A DNA stretch of 64,000 bases from positions 62,001 through 126,000 of the forward strand of contig NZ_JAEUAT010000021.1 of NCBI RefSeq assembly GCF_019511525.1, in the 5' to 3' direction. This document shows positions 9,932-19,207 of the stretch, piece after piece (positions within the stretch are counted from its first letter, which is position 1; each line of letters opens with the position of its first letter). The notes beneath the pieces were generated by a model. That model made no database searches, had not been told where the DNA came from, and saw only the letters and a program-made list of their open reading frames with translations. The position numbers and the translations under genes were made by a program. The DNA comes from Rhizobium cauense. Lineage in GTDB: Bacteria; Pseudomonadota; Alphaproteobacteria; Rhizobiales; Rhizobiaceae.

Positions 9932-9946
9932 GAACACATATGGAAC
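9932..9946 (+). promoter_or_regulatory. LexA operator (alphaproteobacterial SOS box)
   Basis: GAAC, seven bases, GAAC: a perfect direct repeat matching the alphaproteobacterial LexA site (GTTC-N7-GTTC on the other strand). It lies 49 bases before the lexA start codon, where autorepression of lexA is expected. The divergent VOC-kdsA operon begins 136 bases away and could also be affected. Confidence 0.87.
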
Positions 9947-9995
9947 ATATAGTGTCTGTTCTGGCTTTGTTTCACGACTCTGGGGTTCAACTTCG

Positions 9996-10712
9996 ATGCT
10001 GACGCGCAAGCAACAGGAGCTTCTTCTCTTCATTCACGAGCGAATGAAGGAGTCGGGTGTGCCGCCCTCTTTCGATGAGATGAAGGACGCCCTGGACCTC
10101 GCTTCAAAATCGGGTATCCACCGGCTGATCACGGCACTCGAGGAACGCGGTTTCATTCGCCGACTGCCGAACCGAGCTCGAGCCCTTGAGGTCATCAAGC
10201 TTCCCGAGGCCTACAATCCGAGCCTGCAACCGCGTCGCGGCTTTTCGCCGAGCGTCATCGAAGGCAGTCTCGGCAAGCCGCAACCGGCAGCACCGACGAA
10301 GCCTGCCGCGGTTGTCGACACCGGAAACTCAGCGTCCGTTCCTGTGATGGGGCGTATTGCGGCCGGCGTGCCGATCTCGGCCATTCAGAACAACACGCAT
10401 GACATCACGGTCCCCGCAGACATGCTTGGCCCGGGCGAACACTATGCGCTCGAAGTGAAGGGCGACTCGATGATTGAAGCCGGCATCTTTGATGGCGACA
10501 CGGTGATCATCCGCAACGGCAGCACCGCCAATCCCGGCGACATTGTTGTTGCCCTCGTCGATGATGAGGAAGCAACCCTCAAGCGCTTCCGCCGCAAGGG
10601 CGCCTCGATTGCGCTTGAGGCCGCGAACCCGGCTTATGAAACGCGTATTTTCGGGCCTGACCGCGTCAAGGTTCAAGGCAAGCTGGTCGGTCTCATTCGC
10701 CGTTATCATTGA
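9996..10712 (+). CDS. lexA: LexA repressor, SOS regulator
   Basis: Represses DNA-damage-response genes and self-cleaves when stimulated by RecA filaments. The 238 residues begin MLTRKQQELL with a winged helix-turn-helix over 1-70, a longer linker than in E. coli (about 75-112), and the S24 peptidase domain: cleavage site A123-G124 (in RIAAGVP), nucleophile S158 (KGDSMIEAG) and general base K196 (EATLKRF). I chose the ATG at 9996 because the start matches rhizobial LexA and it sits just after a perfect SOS box. The last 20 bases overlap the 3' end of convergent comEC. Confidence 0.97.
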   Translation: MLTRKQQELLLFIHERMKESGVPPSFDEMKDALDLASKSGIHRLITALEERGFIRRLPNRARALEVIKLPEAYNPSLQPRRGFSPSVIEGSLGKPQPAAPTKPAAVVDTGNSASVPVMGRIAAGVPISAIQNNTHDITVPADMLGPGEHYALEVKGDSMIEAGIFDGDTVIIRNGSTANPGDIVVALVDDEEATLKRFRRKGASIALEAANPAYETRIFGPDRVKVQGKLVGLIRRYH

Positions 10713-13146
10713 TCGCGGGCGCGTCGCCGTCATACGTTCCGTTGCGCCAATCGTACGTCCTGTGGCGCATCCATGGGCGGTCCAGCGTAACATAGGCTGT
10801 TGTCACAATGGCTGCCCCCTGTTCGTCTATCCGGATTTCGGCGGCCCCCGAACGACGCAAGCTTTCGCCGGTGAAGAGCAGTGCGCCTGACCGGCATTCG
10901 GTTGCGCGCAGACGAACAGGTGTCACAACGACATCGGCGGTGTCACAGGCAGGGCCGAAGTAAGCTGGATTTTCGACAACGGTCAGCACATAGCCGCTGT
11001 CGTGTCTCGCGGTGCACCAGGCACTTTTCAAGCAGATGAAGCGATTTTCAACACCCGTCGCAACGGCCTGCCGCAACACATTGCGCGCTTTGCGCAATTC
11101 CTCAACCGCGAGCCTCTCGATCTTGCCATCACTGTTGCGCCGTCGGGCGGGTGCGACACCCTCCAGCACCTGCGGTGGCTGCTCGACCTCCGCTGCCAAC
11201 GCCCTTCGCCATTGATCGAAGATGAAGTCTGGCGGATGCGTGCGATTGGAGGCAAGAATCCGATCATCAACAATCGCGACGATACCACCATCTTCGGCAA
11301 TAACGATATCGGGCGGCATCCCGGGAGGTGACAGCGCAACGACCACCGTCGCCAGCGCGCTTGTGGCAGCACCTAAGTAGCGCAGTCTGGTCCGCAGGAG
11401 GGCAAGCACGAGGAAACCCGCCACCATCACAGGGAAATACCAATCGGGCAGCCGGCCGATATCGACATTGCCGCCCCAGCCCGAGACAATCTTCGCAATC
11501 GCGATCACGATGTCGAGCCCGAAGCCGGCGATTTTCCAGGGGATGACATCGAGGCCAAAGGGCGTGAGCAGCATCGCGAGCACGCCCATCGGCATCACAA
11601 CGAAGGAGATGACCGGCATCGCCATGAGATTTGCAGGCAGTCCGTAAGCGCTGAGGCGGTGGAAGTGCTCCACGGCAAAGAGCGCGGTCGAGAACCCGCC
11701 GATCATGGAGGTCAACAGGATCCCGCCAAAGAAACGCCCGACAAAAATTGCGGGCTTCAGCGCTGCAATCTGCAGAAGTGGGTGCTCGCGCGCGGCTCTT
11801 TTCGACCAGATCGCGTACCCCGCAACGAGCGCAAGTGTTGCCGCAAACGACATTTGGAAGCTTGGCCCCAACGCCTCGGACGGCGACAGAAGCAGGATCA
11901 CCCAGGCCGACAGGGCGATGTTGCGCAAACTGATCGACGGGCGATCGAAGAACACAGCCGCGAGCATGATCGCCATCATGATGAAGGCGCGCTCCGCCGA
12001 GACCGCAAAGCCGGAAATCATATAGTAGGCCGTCAGTGCAACAAGCGCACCAGCCGCAGCGATCTTCTTCGTCGGGTATGCCTGCACGATGGATGGAAAC
12101 AGACTTAACAACAGACGCAGGCCGACGAAGAAGATGCCGGCGGAAAGCGCCATGTTGAGACCCGAGATCGCAACGATATGTGCCAGACCGGCCTGTCGCA
12201 GCGCCTCCGTCGTTTCCTTCGAGATCGCGCGCCTCTCATCGGTGACAAGGGAAGCTGCGAAGGCGCCGGTGTCGCCCGGCAAGATGTACCGAATTCGATC
12301 CCCAATCCCGCTGCGGAGAGCATCCAGCCAATTTACTGCAAGCTCCCGAACACTCGGTTCGGCGCGTGCTGCGGCAGTCGACCTTGGCGAACCATAAAAG
12401 AAACCGTTCGCGCCTATTCCGTCGAAATAGGCCCTGAAGGCGAAGTCGTTTAGCCCGGGCAGTGCGGGCCCTGCCGGGGGCGTCAATCGCGCCCGCCCCG
12501 TCAGCCATTCGCCGATTTCGAACGGTTCGGTTTGCCCACGGGCGACAACGGAAATCCTTTGCGGTGGCCGTCTGATTGCGGGCGACTGCGTATCCGCCAG
12601 GGAGACAATGTAACGCCAGCGGCCGCGACCATCGCCTTCCCGGCGTTCGACACGCCCCGTTATCGTCGTCGTCACCGGCGCGTCCAGAATGATGGTTCCC
12701 CTGCTCCGCGTCTCGAACTGGGCGACGAACATTCCTGCGACGCAAAGCAGGCCCGCCAATGCAACACTTCGCGTTAACGGACGCCCCGACCCTGCAGCCA
12801 GAGCGGTCAACGCCAGCGCGACAGACCATGCCAGCAGCGGAAGCAGTGGCATATCGGTTGCGAGCAGGAACCAGATGACGGCGCCGGCGCCCAGGAAAAC
12901 CGGCGAAAAAAGAAAGAACCGACCGTGATCCATTTCCTCTGCCGCGGCGTCTTGAATGCGACGCCAAGAACGGAGCGCAGTTGTTTTGAGCCGCGCCCTC
13001 CAAGGGGCCACCGACTGGGTGCGGAAGGTAACCAGTCTCGTCGGCGTGGCCGGGCTCACAGGAAGAAAAGGACTTGGTGCGCGAGCAAACGCATCCGCGT
13101 CGGGCGCGGTTCGCTGCCTCTCCTCGAATGGCTTCAACCCCGACAT
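10693..13146 (-). CDS. ComEC/Rec2-family inner-membrane DNA-uptake channel protein
   Basis: A polytopic membrane protein of about 817 residues, the predicted channel that carries single-stranded DNA across the inner membrane during transformation. Seen here: a hydrophobic block near residues 85-145, a DUF4131-like soluble region (about 150-270), the Competence domain with many TM segments (about 300-590, including HIVAISGLNMALSAGIFF and the FQMSFAATLALV block), then a short C-terminal part with a degenerate beta-lactamase-like region. The start is uncertain: ATG at 13146 or GTG at 13182. No other competence genes are in the window, and natural transformation in this lineage is not assured. 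Confidence 0.88.
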   Translation of the reverse strand: MSGLKPFEERQRTAPDADAFARAPSPFLPVSPATPTRLVTFRTQSVAPWRARLKTTALRSWRRIQDAAAEEMDHGRFFLFSPVFLGAGAVIWFLLATDMPLLPLLAWSVALALTALAAGSGRPLTRSVALAGLLCVAGMFVAQFETRSRGTIILDAPVTTTITGRVERREGDGRGRWRYIVSLADTQSPAIRRPPQRISVVARGQTEPFEIGEWLTGRARLTPPAGPALPGLNDFAFRAYFDGIGANGFFYGSPRSTAAARAEPSVRELAVNWLDALRSGIGDRIRYILPGDTGAFAASLVTDERRAISKETTEALRQAGLAHIVAISGLNMALSAGIFFVGLRLLLSLFPSIVQAYPTKKIAAAGALVALTAYYMISGFAVSAERAFIMMAIMLAAVFFDRPSISLRNIALSAWVILLLSPSEALGPSFQMSFAATLALVAGYAIWSKRAAREHPLLQIAALKPAIFVGRFFGGILLTSMIGGFSTALFAVEHFHRLSAYGLPANLMAMPVISFVVMPMGVLAMLLTPFGLDVIPWKIAGFGLDIVIAIAKIVSGWGGNVDIGRLPDWYFPVMVAGFLVLALLRTRLRYLGAATSALATVVVALSPPGMPPDIVIAEDGGIVAIVDDRILASNRTHPPDFIFDQWRRALAAEVEQPPQVLEGVAPARRRNSDGKIERLAVEELRKARNVLRQAVATGVENRFICLKSAWCTARHDSGYVLTVVENPAYFGPACDTADVVVTPVRLRATECRSGALLFTGESLRRSGAAEIRIDEQGAAIVTTAYVTLDRPWMRHRTYDWRNGTYDGDAPAINDNGE

Positions 13147-13440
13147 GTATTTGCGCCCGAAAGCAGTCGCTCCTACAACCACAATGCAAGCTCAGGAGCC
13201 TTCAGGCAACAATAATCGATTGAAATATGACGAAAAATCAGAAGTCGGAAAAGCCAAGGATAATCATCGGCTTCTGCTATGCGTGGCGCTCATCGCAGCA
13301 GTGCCCAAAAGTTGATACTGCAATGCACAAAATGGCATCACGGTAACTTGGCATTAGCCGCGCGATCATATAGCTATCGTCCACGACGCTTAACCCTATG
13401 GCGCTTTTATGGCGCCACCCCGCCAGTTTGGAGGATCAGA

Positions 13441-14730
13441 ATGACGGAACAAAGCGCAACACTGAAAATCGGTGATAAATCAGTCGATCTCGCCGTCAAG
13501 AGCGGCACGATCGGTCCTGATGTCATCGATATCGGCGCCCTGTACAAAAACACGGCTTCCTTCACGTACGATCCTGGTTTCACCTCGACCGCATCCTGTG
13601 AATCGAAAATCACCTATATCGACGGCGACGCAGGCGTACTGCTGCATCGCGGTTACCCGATCGAGCAGCTCGCCGAGCACGGCGACTTCCTCGAAGTTTG
13701 CTACCTGCTTCTTTACGGCGAACTGCCAACAGCAGCACAGAAGAAGGACTTCGACTATCGCGTGACACACCACACGATGGTGCATGAGCAGATGAGCCGG
13801 TTCTTCACGGGCTTCCGCCGCGACGCGCATCCGATGGCTGTCATGTGCGGCTGTGTTGGCGCCCTGTCCGCTTTCTACCATGACTCCACCGACATCACCG
13901 ACCCACATCAACGCATGGTCGCAAGCCTGCGCATGATCGCCAAGATGCCGACGCTGGCAGCGATGGCTTACAAGTATCACGTCGGCCAGCCCTTCGTTTA
14001 TCCGAAGAACGACCTCGACTACTCGTCAAACTTCCTGCGCATGTGCTTTGCTGTTCCGTGCGAAGAGTATGTCGTCAATCCGGTGCTGTCGCGCGCCATG
14101 GACCGCATCTTCATCCTGCATGCCGACCACGAGCAGAACGCATCGACCTCGACCGTCCGCCTTGCCGGCTCGTCGGGTGCCAACCCGTTCGCCTGCATCG
14201 CTGCTGGCATTGCGTGCCTCTGGGGCCCGGCTCACGGTGGCGCGAACGAAGCAGCCCTTAACATGCTCACCGAGATCGGTACCGTAGACCGCATTCCGGA
14301 ATACATCGCCCGCGCCAAGGACAAGAACGATCCATTCCGCCTGATGGGCTTTGGTCACCGCGTCTACAAGAACTACGATCCGCGCGCCAAGATCATGCAG
14401 AAGACGACGCATGAGGTTCTGGGCGAACTCGGCGTGAAGGACGATCCGTTGCTTGAAGTGGCAATGGAGCTCGAGCGCATCGCGCTGACCGATGAATACT
14501 TCGTCGAAAAGAAGCTCTATCCGAATATCGACTTCTACTCCGGCATCACCCTGAAGGCTCTCGGCTTCCCCACGACCATGTTCACGGTGCTGTTTGCTCT
14601 CGCCCGCACCGTCGGCTGGATCGCACAGTGGAACGAGATGATCGAAGATCCGCAGCAGCGTATCGGTCGTCCGCGTCAGCTCTACATCGGTGAGCCGCAG
14701 CGCGACTACCTGCCGGTTTCCAAGCGCTAA
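13441..14730 (+). CDS. gltA: Citrate synthase (type II)
   Basis: Condenses oxaloacetate and acetyl-CoA to citrate, the entry to the TCA cycle. The 429 residues fit the hexameric NADH-sensitive type II enzymes of Gram-negative bacteria. Active-site segments are visible: HADHEQNASTSTVR (catalytic His region), GPAHGGANEAAL, MGFGHRVYKNYDPRAK and the aspartate in PNIDFYSGI. The ATG at 13441 has GGAGGA 6 bases upstream; the longer in-frame extension upstream has no family similarity. It is a single-gene unit with a strong terminator. Confidence 0.98.
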   Translation: MTEQSATLKIGDKSVDLAVKSGTIGPDVIDIGALYKNTASFTYDPGFTSTASCESKITYIDGDAGVLLHRGYPIEQLAEHGDFLEVCYLLLYGELPTAAQKKDFDYRVTHHTMVHEQMSRFFTGFRRDAHPMAVMCGCVGALSAFYHDSTDITDPHQRMVASLRMIAKMPTLAAMAYKYHVGQPFVYPKNDLDYSSNFLRMCFAVPCEEYVVNPVLSRAMDRIFILHADHEQNASTSTVRLAGSSGANPFACIAAGIACLWGPAHGGANEAALNMLTEIGTVDRIPEYIARAKDKNDPFRLMGFGHRVYKNYDPRAKIMQKTTHEVLGELGVKDDPLLEVAMELERIALTDEYFVEKKLYPNIDFYSGITLKALGFPTTMFTVLFALARTVGWIAQWNEMIEDPQQRIGRPRQLYIGEPQRDYLPVSKR

Positions 14731-14746
14731 TCAGCGACAGTCCAAC

Positions 14747-14780
14747 AAAAAGCCCGGTCAGAAATGACCGGGCTTTTTCT
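14747..14780. terminator. Bidirectional Rho-independent terminator between gltA and lpxB
   Basis: AGCCCGGTCA (14751-14760) and TGACCGGGCT (14765-14774) form a perfect 10-bp stem with a GAAA tetraloop, flanked by A-run on the left and T-run on the right, so it works in both directions. The TGA stop of lpxB (14758-14760 complement) lies inside the stem. Confidence 0.95.
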
Positions 14781-15939
14781 TTTGAACGATACTGAGAACG
14801 ATCTCTGCTGCGTGCTCTCCGGGCGGCTTCTCCGTCTGCATTCGCCGCCAGAGGACGTCAAATCCCTCCATCATCGCACGCCGAGGGAGGGTGTCTGTGG
14901 AGAGCTTCTCCATCCAGCGTGCGAAGCTTGCGCCGCGAACGACCTCGTTGATGTACTCAGGAACAACAGCGTAGTCCGCGATCAGGTTCGGGAGCGCCGC
15001 GCTCCAGGTCTTGATCTTGCTGGTAATGAACTTGACGATCCAGTCTGTCTTGTAGGCCGAAATGCAGGGAACACCGGTCAGCGCCAGTTCAAGCACCACC
15101 GTCCCCGAGGTTGCCATGGCCGCATCCGCCTCGGCAAAGGCACGCCATTTCGCTTCCGCTCCGGTCACAACCTCCGGCTTGATGGCCCACTCCTTCACGA
15201 GGTCACGGATCATCGCCTCGCGGCGCGGCATTGTCGGCAGCACAAAGCGCATGTCTCCGTTGCGTGCAACCAGGTCGTTCACAGCATCGCCAAAGGCTGG
15301 CAGTAGCTTGGCGATCTCAGACGCGCGTGATCCCGGCAGCAACATCACCGTCTTGCGTTCGGCTTCGCTGCGAGGCTTCGTTTCAGCTCTTTGGTGCCTT
15401 GCCTCCAGCAATTTCGGATCAGCGGTCAGGCGGTGGCCAACATAGGTGGTAGGCGGGCCGCCGAGCTTTCGCATGACGTCGGGCTCGAACGGCAGGACTG
15501 CTAGAACATGGTCGACATAGGCAAGCATATGTTGCGCGCGGTATTCCTTCCACGCCCATACGCTCGGACAAACGTAGTTGACCACAGGCAGGTCGGGTAG
15601 CGCCGCGCGCACGCGCTTGGCAACCCTGTGGGTAAAATCCGGACTATCAACGATAATGAGTACATCCGGCTTTGCAGCGATAATTGCCCGGGCTGTCCCG
15701 CGAATGCGTCGGACCAGCCGCGGCAGGTTTGCGAGTACCTGCGTGATGCCCATGATCGACAGTTCGGAGAAATCGAAGAGCGAGCGCAGGCCCTCGGCCT
15801 CCAGCCCCTCGCCTCCAACACCGATCAGTTCGACTGTCCCCTGATACTGTTGTTTCAGGGCCGCGACCAGATCCGCACCCAACAGGTCGCCCGAGACCTC
15901 GCCAACGACGATAGCGACCTTCAGCGCCTCCCCGCTCAC
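14758..15939 (-). CDS. lpxB: Lipid-A-disaccharide synthase
   Basis: Joins UDP-2,3-diacylglucosamine and 2,3-diacylglucosamine 1-phosphate into the lipid A disaccharide at the inner membrane. It is 393 residues, with family blocks VVGEVSGDLLGADLVAAL at the N-terminus, the GVGGEGLEAEGL segment, NYVCPSVWAWKEYRA and LLPGSRASEI. It starts with GTG overlapping the lpxI stop (GTGA). Last gene of the long lipid A operon; its stop is embedded in the terminator it shares with gltA. Confidence 0.97.
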   Translation of the reverse strand: MSGEALKVAIVVGEVSGDLLGADLVAALKQQYQGTVELIGVGGEGLEAEGLRSLFDFSELSIMGITQVLANLPRLVRRIRGTARAIIAAKPDVLIIVDSPDFTHRVAKRVRAALPDLPVVNYVCPSVWAWKEYRAQHMLAYVDHVLAVLPFEPDVMRKLGGPPTTYVGHRLTADPKLLEARHQRAETKPRSEAERKTVMLLPGSRASEIAKLLPAFGDAVNDLVARNGDMRFVLPTMPRREAMIRDLVKEWAIKPEVVTGAEAKWRAFAEADAAMATSGTVVLELALTGVPCISAYKTDWIVKFITSKIKTWSAALPNLIADYAVVPEYINEVVRGASFARWMEKLSTDTLPRRAMMEGFDVLWRRMQTEKPPGEHAAEIVLSIVQKKKPGHF

Positions 15940-16817
15940 GCTAGCCCCCAGGATGGTAATCCTCTATCCAGTCCGCATACGAAGATACCAGCGTCGTTAG
16001 CGGCGTTGATGACGGCCTCGCGATCAAGGATGAGGGAGCGGCCCGCTTCGACGGCCACGCCGGCCATGCCTGCCTTGCGCAGGTTCGCGATTGTCGAAAT
16101 ACCAATGGAAGGCAGGTCGGCACGGATATCCTGCTGAGGCTTGCAGAGTTTCACGAGCACACCGCGGCGGCGCGCGGAAATCCTTCCCGCCGAACGCAGC
16201 TCCATCACCCGCTCCAGCATGCTGTCCGTCCCTTCAACACCCTCCAGCGCGACGATACGGCCACCGACGGCAACTGCGCCCTGCCCGACATCCAGCCGGC
16301 CGAGCGCATCAGCTGCTTCGGCAGCCTTCGCTATATCCTTGACGTCGTCAACGCCGGGCAGCACAGCGCCGAGCGGGCCTACGGTGGCAAGCAGATCAGG
16401 CGCAATCTCATGCGCGCCGACGACCCTGCGACCGTTCTCCTCGATCAAAGTGATGACCATGCGCAGAACGGTGTCGTCACCACCGGCGAGAAGCGTGCGG
16501 ATTGTCGACGGCAGCCTTGCCAGGGTCTTCAGCGTCGGACGGACCTCGCGCCACTCCGGACGCCGACGAACACCGCCCGACATCACAACGCGGTCTATAC
16601 CGTTGCTTTCGAAAATCCGGCTGAGCGCCGCGAAATCGCCCACACCGATCACGGCATGATCGAACCCTTCCCACGAGCGATCGGCCTCGTCCTTCAACGC
16701 GACAATGAATGGGTTTTCACCCGCCTGCCGCGCCGCCGTTGCTACATGAGAGGGCAGAAGGCCGCTACCTGCGATGATTGCCAAGCGGCCTTTTGCCATG
16801 TCACTCGCGAGAGACAA
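15936..16817 (-). CDS. lpxI: UDP-2,3-diacylglucosamine pyrophosphatase LpxI
   Basis: Hydrolyses UDP-2,3-diacylglucosamine to the lipid X intermediate and UMP; this enzyme replaces LpxH in alphaproteobacteria. The 293 residues contain the N-terminal domain starting GRLAIIAGSGLLP and the C-terminal DUF1009 domain with VGQGAVAVGGRIVALEGVEGTD and LVKLCKPQQDIRADLPSIG. The start is TTG at 16817, preceded at 7 bases by AAAGGG and only 3 bases after the lpxA stop; an internal ATG at 16799 is the alternative. Position between lpxA and lpxB agrees with its step in the pathway. Confidence 0.95.
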   Translation of the reverse strand: MSLASDMAKGRLAIIAGSGLLPSHVATAARQAGENPFIVALKDEADRSWEGFDHAVIGVGDFAALSRIFESNGIDRVVMSGGVRRRPEWREVRPTLKTLARLPSTIRTLLAGGDDTVLRMVITLIEENGRRVVGAHEIAPDLLATVGPLGAVLPGVDDVKDIAKAAEAADALGRLDVGQGAVAVGGRIVALEGVEGTDSMLERVMELRSAGRISARRRGVLVKLCKPQQDIRADLPSIGISTIANLRKAGMAGVAVEAGRSLILDREAVINAANDAGIFVCGLDRGLPSWGLA

Positions 16818-16820
16818 GGA

Positions 16821-17639
16821 TCACCCTTTCTGTCCCCTGGTCGGAGAGGAAAGAGCGCGATCGCTTTCAGCAGCAATGAAGTCGAGAATTTGAACTACCT
16901 GTTCGCACTCAGCATATTCATCGCGAATAGCCGCCGCGTTCTCGCGGATCGAACCGCTGCCTTCGAAGATCGCCTTGTAGGCACGCCGGACGGTATGGAT
17001 CGTCGCCCGATCGACACCGGCGCGGGTCATGCCAACGACGTTCAGGCCACTCAGAAGACCAGGATTGCCATTCAACATGCCATAGGGAATGACGTCGTAG
17101 CTGACGGCAGATAGGCCGCCGACAAAGGCCTGCCGTCCGACACGCGTGAACTGATGCACGGCACAACCGCCGCCAAGAATAACGCGGTCCTCAATGGTCA
17201 CATGGCCGGCGAGCATCACGTTGTTCGACATGATGACGCTGTTTCCGACGCGGCAATCATGCGCGATATGCGAATTCGCCAGGAAGAGATTGTTGTCGCC
17301 GACAATCGTCTTGCCACCAAAATCGGCAGTACCGGTATTCACGGTCACGCCCTCACGGAAGGTGCAGTTGTCGCCAACCGTCAAGCTCGTCTCTTCGCCG
17401 CCGTGATGAACGCTCTGCGGATCGCCGCCGATCACGGCCATCGGGAAAACGCGGCACCCCTTGCCAAGCTTAGTTCTACCGGAGACAACCGAATGCGCCA
17501 GCAGTTCCACGTTGTCACCCAGCACGACCTGCGGACCAACGTGACAAAAAGGACCGATCTTGACGTTCTCGCCGACGACGGCGCCGTCTTCGACAACCGC
17601 CATGGCGTGAATGCTGGCGCTGGCTGCAATGGTGCTCAT
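16821..17639 (-). CDS. lpxA: Acyl-ACP--UDP-N-acetylglucosamine O-acyltransferase
   Basis: First step of lipid A synthesis: transfers a hydroxyacyl chain from ACP to the 3-OH of UDP-GlcNAc. It has 272 residues, with left-handed beta-helix hexapeptide repeats over about 1-185 (VVEDGAVVGENVKIGPF and following), the catalytic histidine region VGDNNLFLANSHIAHDC, and an alpha-helical C-terminus. Its ATG overlaps the fabZ stop by four bases (ATGA). Confidence 0.97.
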   Translation of the reverse strand: MSTIAASASIHAMAVVEDGAVVGENVKIGPFCHVGPQVVLGDNVELLAHSVVSGRTKLGKGCRVFPMAVIGGDPQSVHHGGEETSLTVGDNCTFREGVTVNTGTADFGGKTIVGDNNLFLANSHIAHDCRVGNSVIMSNNVMLAGHVTIEDRVILGGGCAVHQFTRVGRQAFVGGLSAVSYDVIPYGMLNGNPGLLSGLNVVGMTRAGVDRATIHTVRRAYKAIFEGSGSIRENAAAIRDEYAECEQVVQILDFIAAESDRALSSPTRGQKG

Positions 17640-18103
17640 GCCTGATCCTTGCGGACGATCATCGCACCGATATCGGCTTCCGCGACAAGCGCTCCGTCAA
17701 CCTTAGCATCGCAATGAAACTTCCAGATATTACCGCGCTGCTTCTGTTTCTTCACGTGATATTCTACGCGGTCGCCCGGAACGACAGGCTTGCGGAAGCG
17801 CGCATTGTCGATCGTCATGAAGTACACCAGATTGCCGGCCTCACCTTGCTTCTTTGCGCAGATCGCACCGGCTGTCTGTGCCATGCCCTCGATGAGCAGG
17901 ACACCTGGCATGATCGGCGATTCCGGAAAGTGACCGGTGAAGTGCGGCTCATTCGCCGTAACGTTCTTGATCCCGATTGCGGATTCGTCGCCGTCGATCT
18001 CGATGATGCGGTCCACCAGCAGGAATGGATAGCGATGCGGCAGCAGCTTCATGATATCCATGATATGCGCCGAAGAGAGCGAAGTCTTAGCTTCTTCAGT
18101 CAT
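17636..18103 (-). CDS. fabZ: 3-hydroxyacyl-ACP dehydratase
   Basis: Dehydrates 3-hydroxyacyl-ACP in type II fatty-acid synthesis and competes with LpxA/LpxD for the same hydroxyacyl-ACP pool. The 155 residues form one hot-dog fold with the active-site stretch NEPHFTGHFPESPIMPGV, which holds the catalytic His (in TGHFP), and the Glu in LLIEGMAQ. It overlaps lpxD by 8 bases and lpxA by 4. Confidence 0.97.
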   Translation of the reverse strand: MTEEAKTSLSSAHIMDIMKLLPHRYPFLLVDRIIEIDGDESAIGIKNVTANEPHFTGHFPESPIMPGVLLIEGMAQTAGAICAKKQGEAGNLVYFMTIDNARFRKPVVPGDRVEYHVKKQKQRGNIWKFHCDAKVDGALVAEADIGAMIVRKDQA

Positions 18104-19157
18104 TCTTTTCTCCCGTTTTCTTGCCGCTCGTCGCCCGCGTCATGGTCGCAGCCACTTCGCGGAGGAAATCGTGAATCGGACGTGCGGGCACGCCGCCGTA
18201 TCGTTCGCCGGCGGGTATATCCCCGATGACGCCGCTCTTTGCGGCTATCTGCACGCCGTCACCAATCTTGATATGTCCGTTCAGCCCAGCCTGGCCGCCG
18301 ATTTGAACGCCGTCGCCGAGCACCGTGCTGCCGGCGATGCCCACCTGCGAGACGATTGCGCAATGGCGCCCGATGCGGCAGTTGTGGCCAATCTGGACCT
18401 GATTATCGATCTTCGTGCCTTCGCCGATGACCGTATCATCCATCGCACCGCGATCAATCGTCGTGTTGGCGCCGATCTCGACGTGATCCTGAATGATAAC
18501 CCGGCCGATCTGGACGATCTTGATCATGCCGCGTGGACCCGGAGCATAACCGAAGCCATCCTGACCGATGCGCGCGCCATTGTGAATGATCACGCCATTT
18601 CCGACCAGCGCGCACAGCACGCTTGCGCCTGCCGCGATCGTGCAGTTGCGGCCGATCTTGACGTTCGGTCCGATAACGGCGCCCCCTCCGATACGTGTGC
18701 CCTCGCCGATCTCGGCATTGGCGCCGATGATCGCCAATGGCTCTACAGACACGTTATGCTCGAACCTTGCCGTCGGATCGACGACCGCCCGGTCGGAGAT
18801 GCCAGTCTCTCCTGAAAGCAATGCCTCGGGGCGAAGCGCCTTCGGATAGAGATAGCCGCCGGCCATGGCAAAGGCCGCATGCGCGTTCTTTGTGATGAGG
18901 ACAGGTATATGCGGCGGCACGAGCGACTGCAGGCCTGCGCTGCAGAGCACTGCAGACGCGTCGCACGTCGCGAGCTCGTCCTTGCTCTTCTTCGACATGA
19001 TGTAACACAAGTCGCCCGCCTTCGCCCGGCTTACAGGCGAAACGGAGCGAATTATGACATCTGCGTTTTTGGGATCAGCAAGGTCTGCCCCAAGATACTG
19101 CGCCAACTCCGAGAGTTTCACGCCATCATGGGGCAGAAAAAAACCAGTTTGCTCCAT
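18096..19157 (-). CDS. lpxD: UDP-3-O-(3-hydroxyacyl)glucosamine N-acyltransferase
   Basis: Adds the N-linked hydroxyacyl chain in the third step of lipid A synthesis. 353 residues: an N-terminal uridine-binding LpxD domain (about 1-105) and a long hexapeptide left-handed beta-helix (about 110-300, including VIGANAEIGEGTRIGGGAVI and DTVIGEGTKIDNQVQIGHNC). I chose the ATG at 19157, which gives the usual MEQ..FF N-terminus; the open frame extends upstream into the bamA 3' end without similarity. The gap from bamA is 50 bases. Confidence 0.96.
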   Translation of the reverse strand: MEQTGFFLPHDGVKLSELAQYLGADLADPKNADVIIRSVSPVSRAKAGDLCYIMSKKSKDELATCDASAVLCSAGLQSLVPPHIPVLITKNAHAAFAMAGGYLYPKALRPEALLSGETGISDRAVVDPTARFEHNVSVEPLAIIGANAEIGEGTRIGGGAVIGPNVKIGRNCTIAAGASVLCALVGNGVIIHNGARIGQDGFGYAPGPRGMIKIVQIGRVIIQDHVEIGANTTIDRGAMDDTVIGEGTKIDNQVQIGHNCRIGRHCAIVSQVGIAGSTVLGDGVQIGGQAGLNGHIKIGDGVQIAAKSGVIGDIPAGERYGGVPARPIHDFLREVAATMTRATSGKKTGEKND

Positions 19158-19207
19158 CGGCAAATCTCCAGAACGGAATTCGATTTTGCGGTTCCGGACT
19201 GCCGATA

